Positions 10,621-24,500 of a DNA stretch of 64,000 bases are shown one piece after another. Numbering within the stretch: position 1 is the stretch's first letter; each line of letters begins with the position of its first letter. This DNA is from Glandiceps talaboti (lineage: Eukaryota; Hemichordata; Enteropneusta; Spengelidae): positions 22,847,592 to 22,911,591 of the forward strand of contig NC_135554.1 in NCBI RefSeq assembly GCF_964340395.1, read 5' to 3'. The notes beneath the pieces were generated by a model that worked only from the letters and a program-made list of their open reading frames with translations, made no database searches and was not told where the DNA came from. A program made the position numbers and the translations under genes.

Positions 10621-13600
10621 TTAATATTTGGTCTCGGGTCTTTTGTCCTTCCAGGCCTTAATTTTTGGCAGTGCATTGACACGATCCACAAGAGCCTTCA
10701 GTTTAGGATAGGGAACTAAGACATCACTTCCAAACATTGGATAATATTCAGTTTGATTGACAAATGTTAAATCTGCCCAGGTCAACTGAAAAAAAATGAA
10801 AATCACATTCATAAACTCTAGTAATGGTTACATATTCTTCGAAAACTTAACAGACTATAATTCTGTCAACCATATTTTCTTATATTTTATATCCCGAATT
10901 CTTGTTTTGAAATTGTGAATTGAAACTAAACAAGGCAATTCAACGGCCACTCTGCCTATCAATTACACATGCAAACTACCACACCACACCCCATCCCACC
11001 ATCACCCCACCATATGTCTGTCGCACATAAGTTGGACGCCACGAGAAACAGACACTTTGAAGACGTGACGTCACAAGTAGAAGTTATATAAGCCTCGACT
11101 TTCCATGAAATTGTCAATGACTACTTTTAGCTCAACTGAACTTCTTTGATTCAGTATCGTTATAGGCATAGCGAAGTGTATGTCTGTTTGTATGGGTGTG
11201 TGTATGTAAACAACTTAAAGTACAAACCGCTGGACCGATTGCCATGATATACTTAGTGGGTATATTTCCTTGGGTGTCTAGTTGAGAAAATGTTCAAATC
11301 AAAATGATCTTGCCAACGATGTGTGATAAGGGTCAAAAAATGTTATTTTTTGGTGTTTAGATTAAGAATTGTTCATGACATTATGATCCCATCAACGATA
11401 TGCAAATTACGTATAAAATGTGTATTTTTGGTCAAAAATCCAGCATGTATATTGTACAGCAAACATTCACACAAGTGGTACGAGCCTGACAAATCGAAAA
11501 ATTTAAAATGAAACTTACACTCTCACCAACAAAGTAACCATCTCCATCCTTATTGCTTGTCAAAATCTTCTCAATTGCAGCAAGATATACTGGTGCATCT
11601 TTTGATTCAACAGTCTTTATAATCTCGGCCTAAGATCAGAAAATCACAGAAATAGAGAAATTTGAAAATTAAGAGAACATGTATTCGATGGTCACCTAAT
11701 TTTATTTTATAATGATGTGCTACCATCATTTTAGAATATGTACATACTAATTGGTATTACCATAGACAACGGAATTAATAGATGCAGTGCCTTCAAAAAT
11801 TGTCAATGTGGTGGCAGCGGTGTAATACGTCCATACGACTATTTCTGACACTCGTGTCCCTGCTATTACGTCCGAGAGCATGTTAACCCATGTTTCTAGA
11901 GAAAAGAAATTGAGAGGGCCACTTTGTCGCAAATATAATCATGGATGGGCCACATTGTATGCAACATACCCCACACCCTTCTAATTACTGGAGGGTCCCT
12001 TACGGACACGTGCCGTCCACAGTTCCTGTCTAAATCACACGTATGTTGTGAATAATTTATCATGTAGCCATTTCAACCTTTGTTCTCATCTAGCTAGATG
12101 ACCATTTCGTTTCCATCACGAACCTTTTTTTCTTCGTCTTTTTCCATGAACATCTTCCCCATTTTTTCTCCGAAGTCTTTGACAGCATCAGCTACCATGT
12201 CGACCTGTGCCTTCTCCATGTTGGTCTTCCCTGCAAGTCCTTTAGGAATACAACACGTGTGAAAACATCTGAATTAGCGTTACATCTGAAATGCAATTCA
12301 TATAGTTCTCAAATGAAATACAGAGTTGTCCCGAGAAGACCAGATCAACACATAATTTACAGTGGTTCCAATATCCAGGACTGTCACAGTAAACGCCATA
12401 TAATTGATATTAATCACGAAATATGGTTCTAATAATAATGCTACTGAGGTTTTTATGTAGCGCTCAATTACCACACTGTGCTCAAAGCGTTTTACAATTA
12501 CTATCATGCGACATGGACCTATAGTGACACAACGACCTTTATGCTTCTTCAACTCCATTGGGAACATACAATTCATTGCAACCTCTTATGCATACATGAT
12601 TAAAACATTCACATTGTAACCTCTATCCTATCAGGTGCCCATTTATACAGCTTGGTTGACGGGAGACTAATCGTGTTCAAATCTTGTCAGTAGCCATTCA
12701 GAAATGAAAGGCAATGGCGAAACTCGACCCGGCCCTGCGGCCTGCAGATTATGAGCTGACATTGAACCACTCGAAACGGTCCGACCACGTGTATCCCCGG
12801 GCATGCATCATGACATCAATAAAATACCTGAATGACAGTAACGTTTGAAATTCCCATGATACTCTAAGTAAATTAACATCTATTTCTCACCAAATTCATT
12901 TGCCAAATATCGTGCAATTGCGTAGGACTGAGCGAGTGTCACGCCGTCAACCTCTAAAATTGGCATGGTACCAAACGGATACTCTGTGGAGAAACGAGAA
13001 CAAGACATAGTATGTTGTACATAATTCGCCATGTAGTTCTGTTAGTGTGATGACTAAAACCGTAGACTGTAGAAGAGAAATATAACAGTTTGTCAGCAAC
13101 CAAATACGACTATTATTTTGGGGAGATGAGGCTGGGGTAAGAATTTACGGGAGGGGGACCCGGGGAGAAATTATTTGGACAAATAAACCCTATAATTTTT
13201 ATAGCCCCCCCCCCACCAGCCCGGCTACACATATTTTAATGTGTAATTGTACAGTTCCCCTCCCCCCGCGTCACTTCAGAGATGTACAGTATGGTACACT
13301 ACATAAACTAACAGTGAAAATCAACTTCAGCGTCCATACATAACAATGAGAGATTTCTTTACAAATATATGTGGAGAAAAAGGTCTTGCATTGGGCTGTA
13401 CTTCGAGATTCTTAGTCAGCAGGGTTTTATCTTTCAATCTTGATTCTGGGCAGAATTGCAACAGCATCCCCATGATAGCTAGTGGGGAGGGTCCTCCTCC
13501 GACGTTAAGCACTTAAAAAAAGGACATGTAGGAGGCCATTTAATGGCATAAATTTCAAACCAAGACACATTATCGAAAGCCATAGAAATATTGTCTTGAA

Positions 13601-14082
13601 TACGCCAATTTTACTCGAGTCAATACATTATTATACAACTGTATGGCTATATTACCTACACTTTAAAAACATAATTTGGTCTGAAACAACATATAATTAA
13701 CATTTATAAAATCTGCCCGTTGGCTGAACCTGAACCAGTGTGACGATTGAGATGATTTCAAAACCCCACCACGACTAGGTAGGCTAGGCTATCTTTATTT
13801 AGGCTCGTACAGCGGTTTATAGTTATACAGAATATTGCGATGTTCGTGCGAGTCCTTGAATTTCAAAAATCTCCCATACCCACCCCCACCTGGACCCCTC
13901 ACACTTCGATTCAACTTATATCGCCTAATTTCCAATTTTACTAACTACTTCGGGAATAAGCTGCATTCATTGTTACCTCTTCTTTTTAAAATAAGCTACA
14001 TCCATCATCATCATCAAAATAAAAAGTTTTTGTATGTATGTATGTATGTATGTATGTATGTATGTATGTATGTGTGTGTGTG

Positions 14083-14130
<48 letters not shown>

Positions 14131-15215
14131 TATGTATGTATGTATGTATGTATGTATGTATGTATGTATGTATGTATACACTCAACCTCAATTTGAGTAA
14201 TGTTTGTAGAATACTATTAACAGTTATGACTGTAAAATGGGGGGGGGGTTTCGAAAACATTTTGAGTCAAGGAGGGAGGGGGGGGGGGTACGAAAAGAAT
14301 TCAAGCCAGGTAGGGGGTTACTCAAATTTTTGGATTTTCAAAGCAATTCCCTCCGATTCCCCCAGGTCATAAATAATGACGGCTCCCTTAAAATGTTATA
14401 CTTGAACTTGCGGAATCTCTCCCTATTCCCAAGTGCCGACGTGGTTCTACGGTTCCAGTCCAAACTTTTACGTGTGCAAAATGTATAAGCTCATACATAT
14501 AAACACGTAACATATAATCCCCTTTGCAAGAAGTTCAGTTATACAGTGCCGTCTAAAGTAGTATGCAAAATGTTAAAAGCTTGGCAAATAAAGAGCACAG
14601 TGGGAAGGTGTACTTAGCTCAAGGGTACATGGAAATATGAAAGGACTGGTGAAAGCATACAGGATCTTACGTAAAGTAAACAAGCATATATTGGGGTTTT
14701 ACCACGGAGTCATAATTATTCACTGCAGTCAGAAATGCAGAATGTTGAGACGGGTTTCATTTTGCAATGATTTGTACGACTCTGCATAATGTCGAGGTGG
14801 CTGACTCCTACGAAAAACACTATAACGTCGGGGTTGAGGGCGAGGGACAGTTTTGGCCAGAAGTTCGGTAAGATAATTCAAAATTCACACCTATATAAAG
14901 GCAGAACTTCCAATGGGACACACGCATAGAAAGGTTCATTTGGCAGCACTGTAACCACAAGTGGTGGTATCGGGTTCATGACAAAGTTGGAAGAAAATGG
15001 AAAGTAAAACCGTATTAACCGCACGGGTTGTTTTGTTGTGAATGTGTTGGAAATAAAATGTTCACCTGTTACTTACTTCCAGATGTTTTCTCACTAGGCC
15101 ATTGCTCTTCCGTAATACGTTTATCTTCAAACTCAACCCCAGCGACTGCAAAAATCAATCGAATTGGTTCGGCAATGCCACGGATATCGAAATAACTGAG
15201 CCGGTATGTAGGCAT
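10621..15215 (-). CDS. Sigma-class glutathione S-transferase (HPGDS-like), five exons
   Basis: Exons in order are 15077-15215, 12891-12983, 12124-12239, 11519-11629 and 10621-10785. All introns are GT-AG and all phases agree, giving 207 aa, the usual length for sigma GSTs. The N-terminal thioredoxin-like half opens MPTYRLSYFDIRG with catalytic Tyr8. It also has Trp39 and Lys43, the cis-Pro in TMP (about 52-54) and the glutathione-binding Gln-Ser in LAQSYAIARYL (about 63-73). The alpha-helical half includes GLAGKTNMEKAQVDMVAD and ends KAWKDKRPETKY, like haematopoietic prostaglandin D synthase. The likely role is cytosolic glutathione conjugation, peroxide reduction or prostaglandin isomerisation; the sequence cannot choose between them. 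The exon 3 donor (gttcgt) is weak but the frame demands it. Confidence 0.93.
11190..11480 (+). repeat. Dispersed repeat in the last GST intron
   Basis: Contains ctggaccgattgccatgat followed by a 'tgggtatatttcc' block, a phrase I associate with dispersed repeats of marine invertebrates such as amphioxus (recollection, not a search). It has no coding content. Confidence 0.45.
12425..12800. repeat. Interspersed repeat in GST intron 2
   Basis: Contains tagcgctcaatt, ctcaaagcgttttacaatta and ggtgcccatttatacagct, phrases typical of a SINE/MITE-like element very common in marine invertebrate genomes (recollection). The block tggttgacgggagact then gtgttcaaatctt loosely resembles tRNA A and B boxes. 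Confidence 0.5.
14033..14178. repeat. Compound microsatellite (TATG)n(TG)n(TGCG)n(TATG)n in GST intron 1
   Basis: Three repeat types are nested symmetrically: TATG, TG, then GTGC, then TATG again. The rest of intron 1 (12984-15076) is AT-rich with poly-G/poly-C stretches near 13150-13265 and 14240-14290 and has no gene. Confidence 0.95.
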
Positions 15216-15812
15216 TTTTGATGTGGTAGGTGGATCTAAACAGACTCAGTGCGGTCATATGTGGGTCTGTAGTTCAGGGCACGAGTTTTTGTTGGCTATG
15301 ATGGAAACTATTATTGGATGTGAAAGACCACGTGGCATGCATGGTTAATGAGGTAATAACATCAGTACCCAATCAAATTGCAAGCAAGTCATGCCTGCTC
15401 TCAGAGTCAAGTTGAATTAGCTTGGTAGACTTGAAGGTATCGACTGTAGAGGACAATCTTTGCAAAGTATGTAACACAAACAAAATGAAAGATGAATACG
15501 TTTTCTTCTTCAATGACCTACTTATGTGTCTGTACATGTTATGCCCATTAGCTAGGATGTCAAAGGGGTTGTCTATTTTGGCCTTGTAAACATATAGTGT
15601 AACGTGAAAGAATGCACACCAGATCCGTGTTGACATTTGTAACTCATTATTATAAAAAGCTATCGCTTATGTGCTTATTATCATAATGAATAAGTATTTG
15701 CATATGGGCACGAGTCCTTCAGCTTGAAATACAAATTCACCTTGTCTTTTTTATGACTGTCATAGAAACGCATGCATGCACATCAGAAAACAGATTACCT
15801 TCACAAACCATA

Positions 15813-15941
<129 letters not shown>

Positions 15942-16469
15942 GACAAATGCCATTCAGAGACTATAGGGGCATATAAGAAATTACCCTTGTCTACTTTTTG
16001 TGGGAAATCGGACAAATTATTCGCGAGAGAACTTTCACACGTGTGGTTGATCTTATTCCATTTTTATAATTCTTGACTTGATGATGTTCTTTTTAATGAT
16101 ATTACCAGTTTTTCATAACTGAGACCTTGTAATTTTTAAGAAAAGGTGCAAAAATGAAAAAAACCGTCACATGGTAATGTACAATATGTAGGAAATAGTA
16201 TTATTTGCGTGTTTGGTGAGTGTTGCTCCTTATAAAGTGAATTTACCAAAGACAATATTGCAGATAGGAAAGAAAATCACTGTTTTCACCATGATTACTG
16301 CTAAATGGAATTATCCCAAAATAGTTGCAAAATTGGTAACATTTTACGGTGCAGAAAGAATATTTTTACACCAGGAGTAAAAACAAGCATTATAAAAAAC
16401 ATTGCAATAAATGAGCGTCGGTTCTGAGTGGGTGAGAGCTCAACGGTCATGGGGAAAATATGGATATAC

Positions 16470-17455
16470 CACAACCTGTCTGTTTGTTGATGCATGTCGC
16501 TGTCCAAGGCAGCTAAAATGCAAGACATTGTATTTATGTACAATATAGACAAACAAGGTAAGGCGCTCGTTCAGCCCATACCTCTGCCAATTAACACTGT
16601 GTATATCTTTTAATAAATCAATACAGATTACAAAATTCCAAAACAAAGCAAATGAAGTTCGACCAATATAAATACAAAGTCAGGCTGCCGTGTTTGATCA
16701 TCTTTTTATGAATTCAAAAGTTTAAAGGTTTCAATGCGATTGCTATGTAATTGACCAAGAATACAAAGTGATATTTAAAAATTCATTGAATTGGATGAAA
16801 CATTCTGAATTATGATAATAAAACTTAACAACAAAATATATAGTTACACTACATTTAATTGATTTATGTATAATGTGTGGCGAAAATACAACATATACAG
16901 ACTAGAAAGTGTTAGTTGTATATCATCAGGTATACCCCCATTAAAATCGGAGGAAAACCTTGTTACTCAAAATCATGATTGTTGTTGACACTATAGCGAC
17001 CAAAATATGTTCCATGTACAAAACATTGGGAAATTATTAAAAAAGTATTATTTCAAAACAAGTGATCATGTCTGCATAAAACATGCATTGAGACCTTAAT
17101 TCTAAATTCTAAATTCACCATTATATGAAGTTTGTTGCTTGGTCACCATGGTAATATGTAATAATATGTAAAACTCCCATTCAGTCAATATATGTAGCTG
17201 CATGCTGCAAACATTGCATGTATACATCATAGGTTATTGAAAGTGGCGGATCAAAGTGTATCATCAGAAATGGGTTTTGTTGTTGCCATGGCTCTGGAGT
17301 AAATAATTGACAACACATATTAGCAGGACATATGCGAAACAAAGACAAGGCATGTTGAGGTAAAGAGTTAAAGAAATTCAAACAAAGATGTATCATGTTT
17401 GTTGACCGAGCGATTGAGCGATCCATGAAAGTTTACATTATAACGAGTTTATCCA
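16470..17455. repeat. Flanking repeat X1, paralogous to the satellite-bearing region
   Basis: This segment aligns block by block with 42075-42517 plus 55866-56520. Shared landmarks are atgcaagacatt, ctttttatgaattcaaaag, gaaacattctgaatta, ataatgtgtggcgaaa, tatcatcaggtat, aaaatcggaggaaaacctt and ggctctggagtaaat. At 16739-16775 it holds a single shortened copy of the 67-bp monomer (ttgctatgtaattgacca joined to agaatacaaagtg), lacking about 28 bp of the centre. It lies immediately 3' of RTK-A. Confidence 0.88.
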
Positions 17456-17525
17456 AATGGAACACTCTCTTCTCCAAAATGTCGATATTTCTGGTCAAAG
17501 AATTACTGGTATGTGATTGTTCTTT

Positions 17526-17531
17526 TTTAAT
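17526..17531 (-). terminator. Candidate poly(A) signal of RTK-A
   Basis: ATTAAA on the minus strand about 150 bp beyond the inferred RTK-A stop codon. It is a weak, common hexamer. Confidence 0.3.
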
Positions 17532-17683
17532 GTCATTGGGACATTAGGGTTATTGTTACTGGTACATCAATTCCATCTCGAATTGACTGGTTTAGAGGCA
17601 TCATGTAGAATTGCGCTACACCGATAGAGACAAAAAACAGTCTTTGCATTGTGGCGTATGAATACTTTCCATAAGATTATTGT

Positions 17684-18568
17684 TCAAACCCATGTTGCTC
17701 CTATCTCCCTGGGTTCATCATCACAGAAAAATCCCTGTGGATATACAAATAGATTTTCTGTCAAACATCCAAGTAGTTCAATCTCATTGGTGTGTGAACA
17801 AGAATTTCAAATTAAAAACTAAATTCATTTAAACAGAAAGAACATTTCAATGGGGTGGTGCATGAAGGTTCACGGACAGAGTATCAATTTCCAAAATTCT
17901 TTGAAACCAAGTTGGTCATCAGTAATATACGTGTTAGGCTCTATTCGAGTTTTGTTGGTGAAACCCTGAATGATAACCATAGTTAGAAGCTATGTTCAAC
18001 AAATGACGATTACAAATAAATAATATAATAATAAGAAAATACAGACATTTGAGGACGGATTACACAATGCGAAGGGATAAAATGTCAAGAAAGGGTTATA
18101 TATATATATATTTTTTTTTTTTTGGGGGGGGGTTCAATCGTTCAGAGGACTTACCCCTGCCTTAGAGTCGTTCACACAAATGACAATAACATGAGGACAG
18201 GACTTTCAATATCTGATATGTATAACTCTAATAAGAGTCACACTCGTGACATCTGTAGGCAAATGATCAGTGGAGCAGGCAGGAATGATTGAAATAGATT
18301 AACACAATTACAAATGCAGGCCAAAGTGGCGTAATTTATTTTTATGTCAACAGTATTACCATTTTGTCCTTAGCACATTGAAGTATGTCTTTTTCAATGT
18401 TATTGGAATCGGGTCGATCGTTCGGATTTGCCTTCCAACATGATGTCATTATAGAATACATGATCTCAGGACAATGTCTTGGTTTATGCAAGCGGTTGTT
18501 CTCCAATTGCAAGTGTTTGATGAGTACTCGTGAGTTCAGATGTTCTATTTCAGAATATGGTACACCGC
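17684..18568 (-). CDS. RTK-A exons 22-23: kinase C-lobe end and short tail
   Basis: Exon 18360-18568 has GGVPYSEIEH, NRLHKPRHCPEIMYSIM, then TSCWKANPNDRPDSNNI, where RPTF has become RPDS. Its donor (gtaata) is at the same protein position as in RTK-B. Exon 17684-17734, after an atccacag acceptor, reads GFFCDDEPREIGATWV and stops. The GFF start is shared with RTK-B and RTK-C tails. The tail contains no Tyr, so docking must be elsewhere. Confidence 0.85.
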
Positions 18569-21500
18569 CTGCAAAGAAAAAATTATCCTTAATATAGTAA
18601 CAACCTACACACTTGTATCAACACATTGATTGGATCTTTACAAGCCCACTGACATTGTTACTGAAATCGTAGAACAATCATTGGGATTTCATAAACGGAC
18701 AATATCAAACAACCAAAGTATTAAAGCATGCCGTTCTGGGTTAGTTTTTGTTCAGTTTCATAGTTTAGTTATAAGGCAGTGAGTAATTGTAATGTGGAAT
18801 AATTGTTGAGAGGCGCTAAGCAAGTGTTTCAATAAGGACAAATCACGGAACCCGTACCTTACTGATAATTCATAAATGTATACAACAAACTACTTATAAT
18901 TTGGTATGTTATTGTAATGATACAATATTATAAGTCATTTTAGAACAATTGTTAATGGGCTTCTCCTCTATAAAGGCTAACAGTTACATACCTAAGGTCG
19001 CCATCTCCCACAACAAGATTCCGTACGACCATCTGAAAGTATAACAAGTGGAAAATACAGAAAAAGAGTATTATGATTGGTTATTTTGTGGAAACAAATA
19101 TAAAAATTGATGCTGGCCATTGAGGGGTTGTTCAAAATGGTGGACTTTTTTCCTGATAATTCCGATCATGGATTTTTAAACATAAACTCTGTTTGACACA
19201 CTCTGTTTGTCAATATGCAGTGATTAAACTTTAAGGTATACAGAACGTTTTAACTATACCATTTTACCAATAATAGGGCATAATTTATCAAGAATTCAAC
19301 ACCACAAACACCCAACCGACACAAGCCCATTGCAAGGGAATGGACACATGGCATGCATTTCAATAAATACATGATATACATATGCATTGATAATTTGAAA
19401 GCGAAACTAACGGGACAATAGAGTCATCATATTTTTTTACGTTTTCAATTCATATATAAATGAATTTCTTATTGTAGTAAATAATCAAACCACTTACATA
19501 TCTGATTTATGTGTATAGACTCCCTCTGTAAGAGACTCTAGTGACATCCAGGCAAGGGGAAGATATTTTGACTCCTAGAGAAAAAAGTATATACAGGATC
19601 TCAAGAATGAGAACAAGAACAAACGTTCATATGAAAACATTATACATATGATACAAACTAGGATATGGAACATATAAATTGATTCAAAAATGCAATAACT
19701 GTAAATAACTTATAAGACATATTACTGTGTAAACACATGTTGTAAAGCTATATCTAAATTCCTTACCATAACACTTTCTCTGTACTTTCCGGTCATATAT
19801 ACCTGTCTTCCTAAGCCGAAGTCTCCGAGCTTGGCCACAACTCCTTTTGACGATACGTATAGCAACACGTTTCTAGCAGCAATATCGCGATGGATTATCT
19901 AAAATGACATAGTGGATGAAAAGTATATTTGGTTTCCTTCGCTATATATTGCTAACGACTGTTTACGACTACTGTATGAATACTAATTTCAAGCAGTCGA
20001 TTAAAATTAAGATTGAGAGGTTTGACATTTTTGACCTTTGACACGTTACGTATGACAAGGAATATACATCACAGAAGTTGTTGGACAGTGTTTGTTTTCA
20101 ACTTTTGGTCTTTGTACAGTGTATTTGACGTAATATAACGATCCTCTACTTGTAGGTTGGATCACCGAAGCAGGGAGAGGCAGAGTCTGAACCTATCGAA
20201 AATAAATACATGCATCAAAATATGAAAAATAATTTATTTAAAAGATGAATTGCAATAAACCCCGGAAACATAGATACCCCCTAGAAGAATGCCAATTGGA
20301 TGATAAATCAATAAATACCATTTTAGTTGCCATGTCTTGTAAAGCGCGCACAACATGCAATGCGATATCAGTTAAATTATCAGCTATTTCCCTCATTACT
20401 CTCTCGTTTTCAAAGCAGCGACCGACGAGATACCCCTTTAGGTCACAGGACATCAGTTCCGTAAGTATGTAGGCAATATCTATGACAAAAAGATGGTAGA
20501 AAATAGACAGTATTTAACAAAATAATAGTTTTAAAAAAAGTCATAAAACAATATGAGGTCACCACTGGATTGAAAGCCATTATCAGTATTTTTCTCGACA
20601 TCGTTTCTGAGTTGAATACGATACAGTATAATTTCATACTTCAAACCTTCAATTGAATAAGCATGAATTTTTTAAAGATATTTTGCTTGCATGAATGTTG
20701 ACATATAAAGTGTTTTCAGTGATTTACTCTCTCAATTCCTTTATGATTATTTACTCGATATTCAGTTTTGTTCAAGACGTTTACTAGTTTCCAATATATT
20801 TTGAAGTTGCTTGCAAACTATTCCTGAAATAAGTACATCATAAAGATGTAAACAATATGAACATTACCATTGAGCCTATTTACTGAAGCGCTGTCATTTG
20901 AAGATTTTGAAGTATAAGAGAAACGCAGAAAACAATTTTGAACATTTTATGATTCACTATAGTAATAAGCCACTTCCTTCAAATTTGCAACTGGTACCGT
21001 GTTACCAAACAATCTGTAGTCAAGGAAACGAACTTTTCAGGATGTAGATGTATCGATGTAAAATATAGGTATTTTGAATAAATCTATAATGGATAGTACT
21101 TAAGTTCTCACCTTCATCAATGAGAACGCCAATGAGCGTCACAATGTGGTCACTGTCCTTCAGGTTATTAAGTGACTTGACTTCATTTTCGAAGGCTCGG
21201 ATATAGTCACCATCGGCACCTTCATTAAGACAAAAGGAGAAAAATTGATATTGTGAATACATAGGGTCATCAATTTACGTATTTTTTGTGTACATAGGCA
21301 TGACATTACAAGTGAGTGGTCGTGTGATTCACATTCTATGTCATTCTGATATGATGAGACGTGCATGTTTTATTTTTTTCTGTCACCATAGTAACTTGTG
21401 GGCACACGCTGTATAAGCCTATACGTCCAGGTAAATGTTTGAGTTCTGTTGGAGTTAACTTGTATGTGTATGTTTAATAGCTTTCGTACTCTCCAAAAAC

Positions 21501-24500
21501 TGTCTAGGCGCTGTTCAAATGAGTGAATCAATGGTGCTGCAACTACTGGGTGAGGCATATTGTTCCAAGGATATATTATACTGTTAGTGAATGTATATTT
21601 CCTAATATCCAGGTGGCAATGTTGTTTTGGGTGAATGTCCGTGTGTCCTTTCATCAGATATGTTCACTGACAGAAAGTCACCAATAACTTTGTCATAATA
21701 TCATGCATTCTGAGTCTTGAAAGTTTCAATCATATCTCCACACATTGTGCAATATACGATAAGGTTGGAAGATGAAGTTTCTGTAATAGTCTTCATAACT
21801 TTAATCCCTTTAAAGTCCTTGTTCCACTACTACAATCTATAACCGTGTCCTTTATGGTTTCCTTAAGGTTCACTTAATTTAAGGTCTGGTTGGCCACTGT
21901 TAATCTATTATTATGTAAGCTTATAGATTGTATTGCAACATACAACGGGAATCTATTGATGCTGGTGCACAGTAAAATCTTGTGTGTACTAATAACATTA
22001 CCTTTCATTTTCTTTACCGCTACAGCCAGTGGATTATTATCACATATATTGATTTCGCCAATGTAAACATTTGCAAATTGTCCACATCCAAGTGTCTTTG
22101 TGGTGATAGTCACATCACTACGTGCGTAGCTGTCGACGTTTTCCTATAGAACCAATATAATTGATTGGAAGGCAGTGACTTGAACGTATAGAAACAGTTA
22201 TGAAGTATATTACATAAATTGCGATTCACTGCAAAATATTTTAAAAAAAACAAATACTGCCCCCACCTTCCTTCGGTTGATTTTGAATCATGACGATTAC
22301 ATGCTCCCTAAAGAAATCCAACCGAAACCCAGCAACTTTTTGAGCGATATGATAAATTTTCCTTATGTAATATAACAAGCCCGCATGATAAAAAAGTGAA
22401 AATCAAGAGACTTCAAATGGTATTTGCATCTTAGTTGACGTTGTTCCTTATAGTCGACTCTGGTGAATACACGATCACCCTTTTAACAAAAAATCAGAGT
22501 AATATAAGGTTTCATACCGGCACAACAAACTTTGGCGTCTCCATGCGAGTATAGTTTCCATAACGACGGCCCCTCCGCTTAGTGATTACAGCCATTGTAA
22601 GAAGGGCTATCATTGTTAGTGCAAAGAAACCAATCATAAGTCCGTATAAGAACCATGGTATCTTAGCCGACTGATCTGAAAGTTTAATGACAACAATAAT
22701 TGTAGACGGTAAATCTTTATCTATATAGTACAACACAGAGTAATCAACCGATCAGTTCCACTTCCTTTAATGGCGATCCAGTTGGCCAACCGTCGTTTAA
22801 CTCAACATAAACTGAAGTGCCCTTGCTACATTTCAATCCATTGGCATGCCAGGGGATTAGAGTCCGTTATAAGGTTAGTGTTCACTGGCCCTGTTTGATA
22901 CAACCACACAGATACAACCTGCACACGCTACAGTTTTAGATAACACCATTGAATAAATACAGTTTCCTGTGACATTTTGTGTACATGAAATGAACGAACG
23001 TACCACAATATAGATATCAAATACAGACATCAAAATATTGACATCCGCGTGGCTGCATCTAGTTGAGTACATTTAACTAATTGATTCAGGCTAAATGTAA
23101 CAAGAAATTGCCATCTTGCTAGTAGTGAAGTGTAGAATGTGCAGTTTCCTATTAGTTTCCACGTTGTTGCATCAAACAGAGCCAGTGAGCACTAACCTGC
23201 AAACGGGCTGTAACTGTACTTGTGGCAATCTTAGTAAGACCTTAGTTGAGACAGAAGACTTTTAATTTCTACTCATTGGTGTCCATTGTATTAAAGTTAT
23301 TTATCTTTATCATTACACTTTTAACATTCATTTAACATTCATAACTAATTGGATAAAGGATATTTGAACGAAGATACCATTATATAATTTTACACACCAA
23401 AGTAGAGGTAACAACTTGCACAGTACATACCTTTGATGTTCAACATGAAAGAACACGTCGCTGTATTCCCGGAAATATCAATTGCGGTATATGTTATCAA
23501 ATGTTTTCCAGTTGACATCCTATCTCCAGGTGAATAATTTGATGTTGTATTGACAGAGTTGGAATTATCAGATATTTCAGGGAGAGACCATTCGATGAGT
23601 GCTTCTGCGTCATGTTCTTCTAAAAGGAATGTGGTATCGTGAGGGCAAGATATTTTCGGATTTTCAATATCTAATGTGTAGGAGAAAGACAAAGTGTTGA
23701 ATGTTTAAAATAAATCATAAAATCCGTAAGAATAATTAATCATCTTACTCATTGGCGATTTAAAAGGGGAATCTTGCATATTTCTATCCATACCTCCTAA
23801 AGGCATGCGTTCAATCCCAGGTTCTTGCAATGTCTTTATTTTCTCAGTTGATCCATAAGGATTACATAGGACAATTGTTGCATCGCGCGGCAACATTTAT
23901 AACACCTAGAATTTAATCCTAATCCCAACTGGGTCTTTAAAACCAGTTCAATAGGAGTCAAGTTTATCTTCTTCTTTTTTATCTGAAATATTTGTGAGTG
24001 ATATATATTATTACCTTCCATATTAATCTTACCTGTTTGGCATTGGTCGCCATCCCAGCCTTCTTCGCATACACAGCCTTCATATTGTGTGCAGTTGGTA
24101 GAGTGGATACATTGACATAAATATTGACAATGAGGCCCCCAGGTACCTGGTTCGCAACCTATACAACGAATGGGTTAAATTGTGAATTCTGTGAATTATT
24201 AAGCTCAACATTATTTCATTGCCCCTTAACTAAAGCTTTTGTAACTTCATTATCATAGTTTCGTACTCAAAATATTGAAAGTAATAAATATTCAACATAA
24301 AACAAAGTTAGCATGAAGTAACAACTGGAAGATATATTACCTGACACAGTTATATTAATTACATTTGAAGGAATAGATACGACATTTCCTGGCTCCTGCT
24401 GACGAACGATGCATTGGTAAGTGCCGGAATGATTTCTTGAAAGGTTGTTTATGCTCAATGAGTAAGAGCTGTCAAAGGAAAAAAACATCATTTATAATTT

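Noticed and set aside
18342-18360. Alternative end of RTK-A by read-through of exon 22 to a TAA at 18342-18344 with AATAAA right after
   Set aside because: A donor (gtaata) lies at the same protein position as in RTK-B, and a tail exon starting GFF, as in B and C, follows at 17684-17734. Read-through remains possible as a minor isoform.
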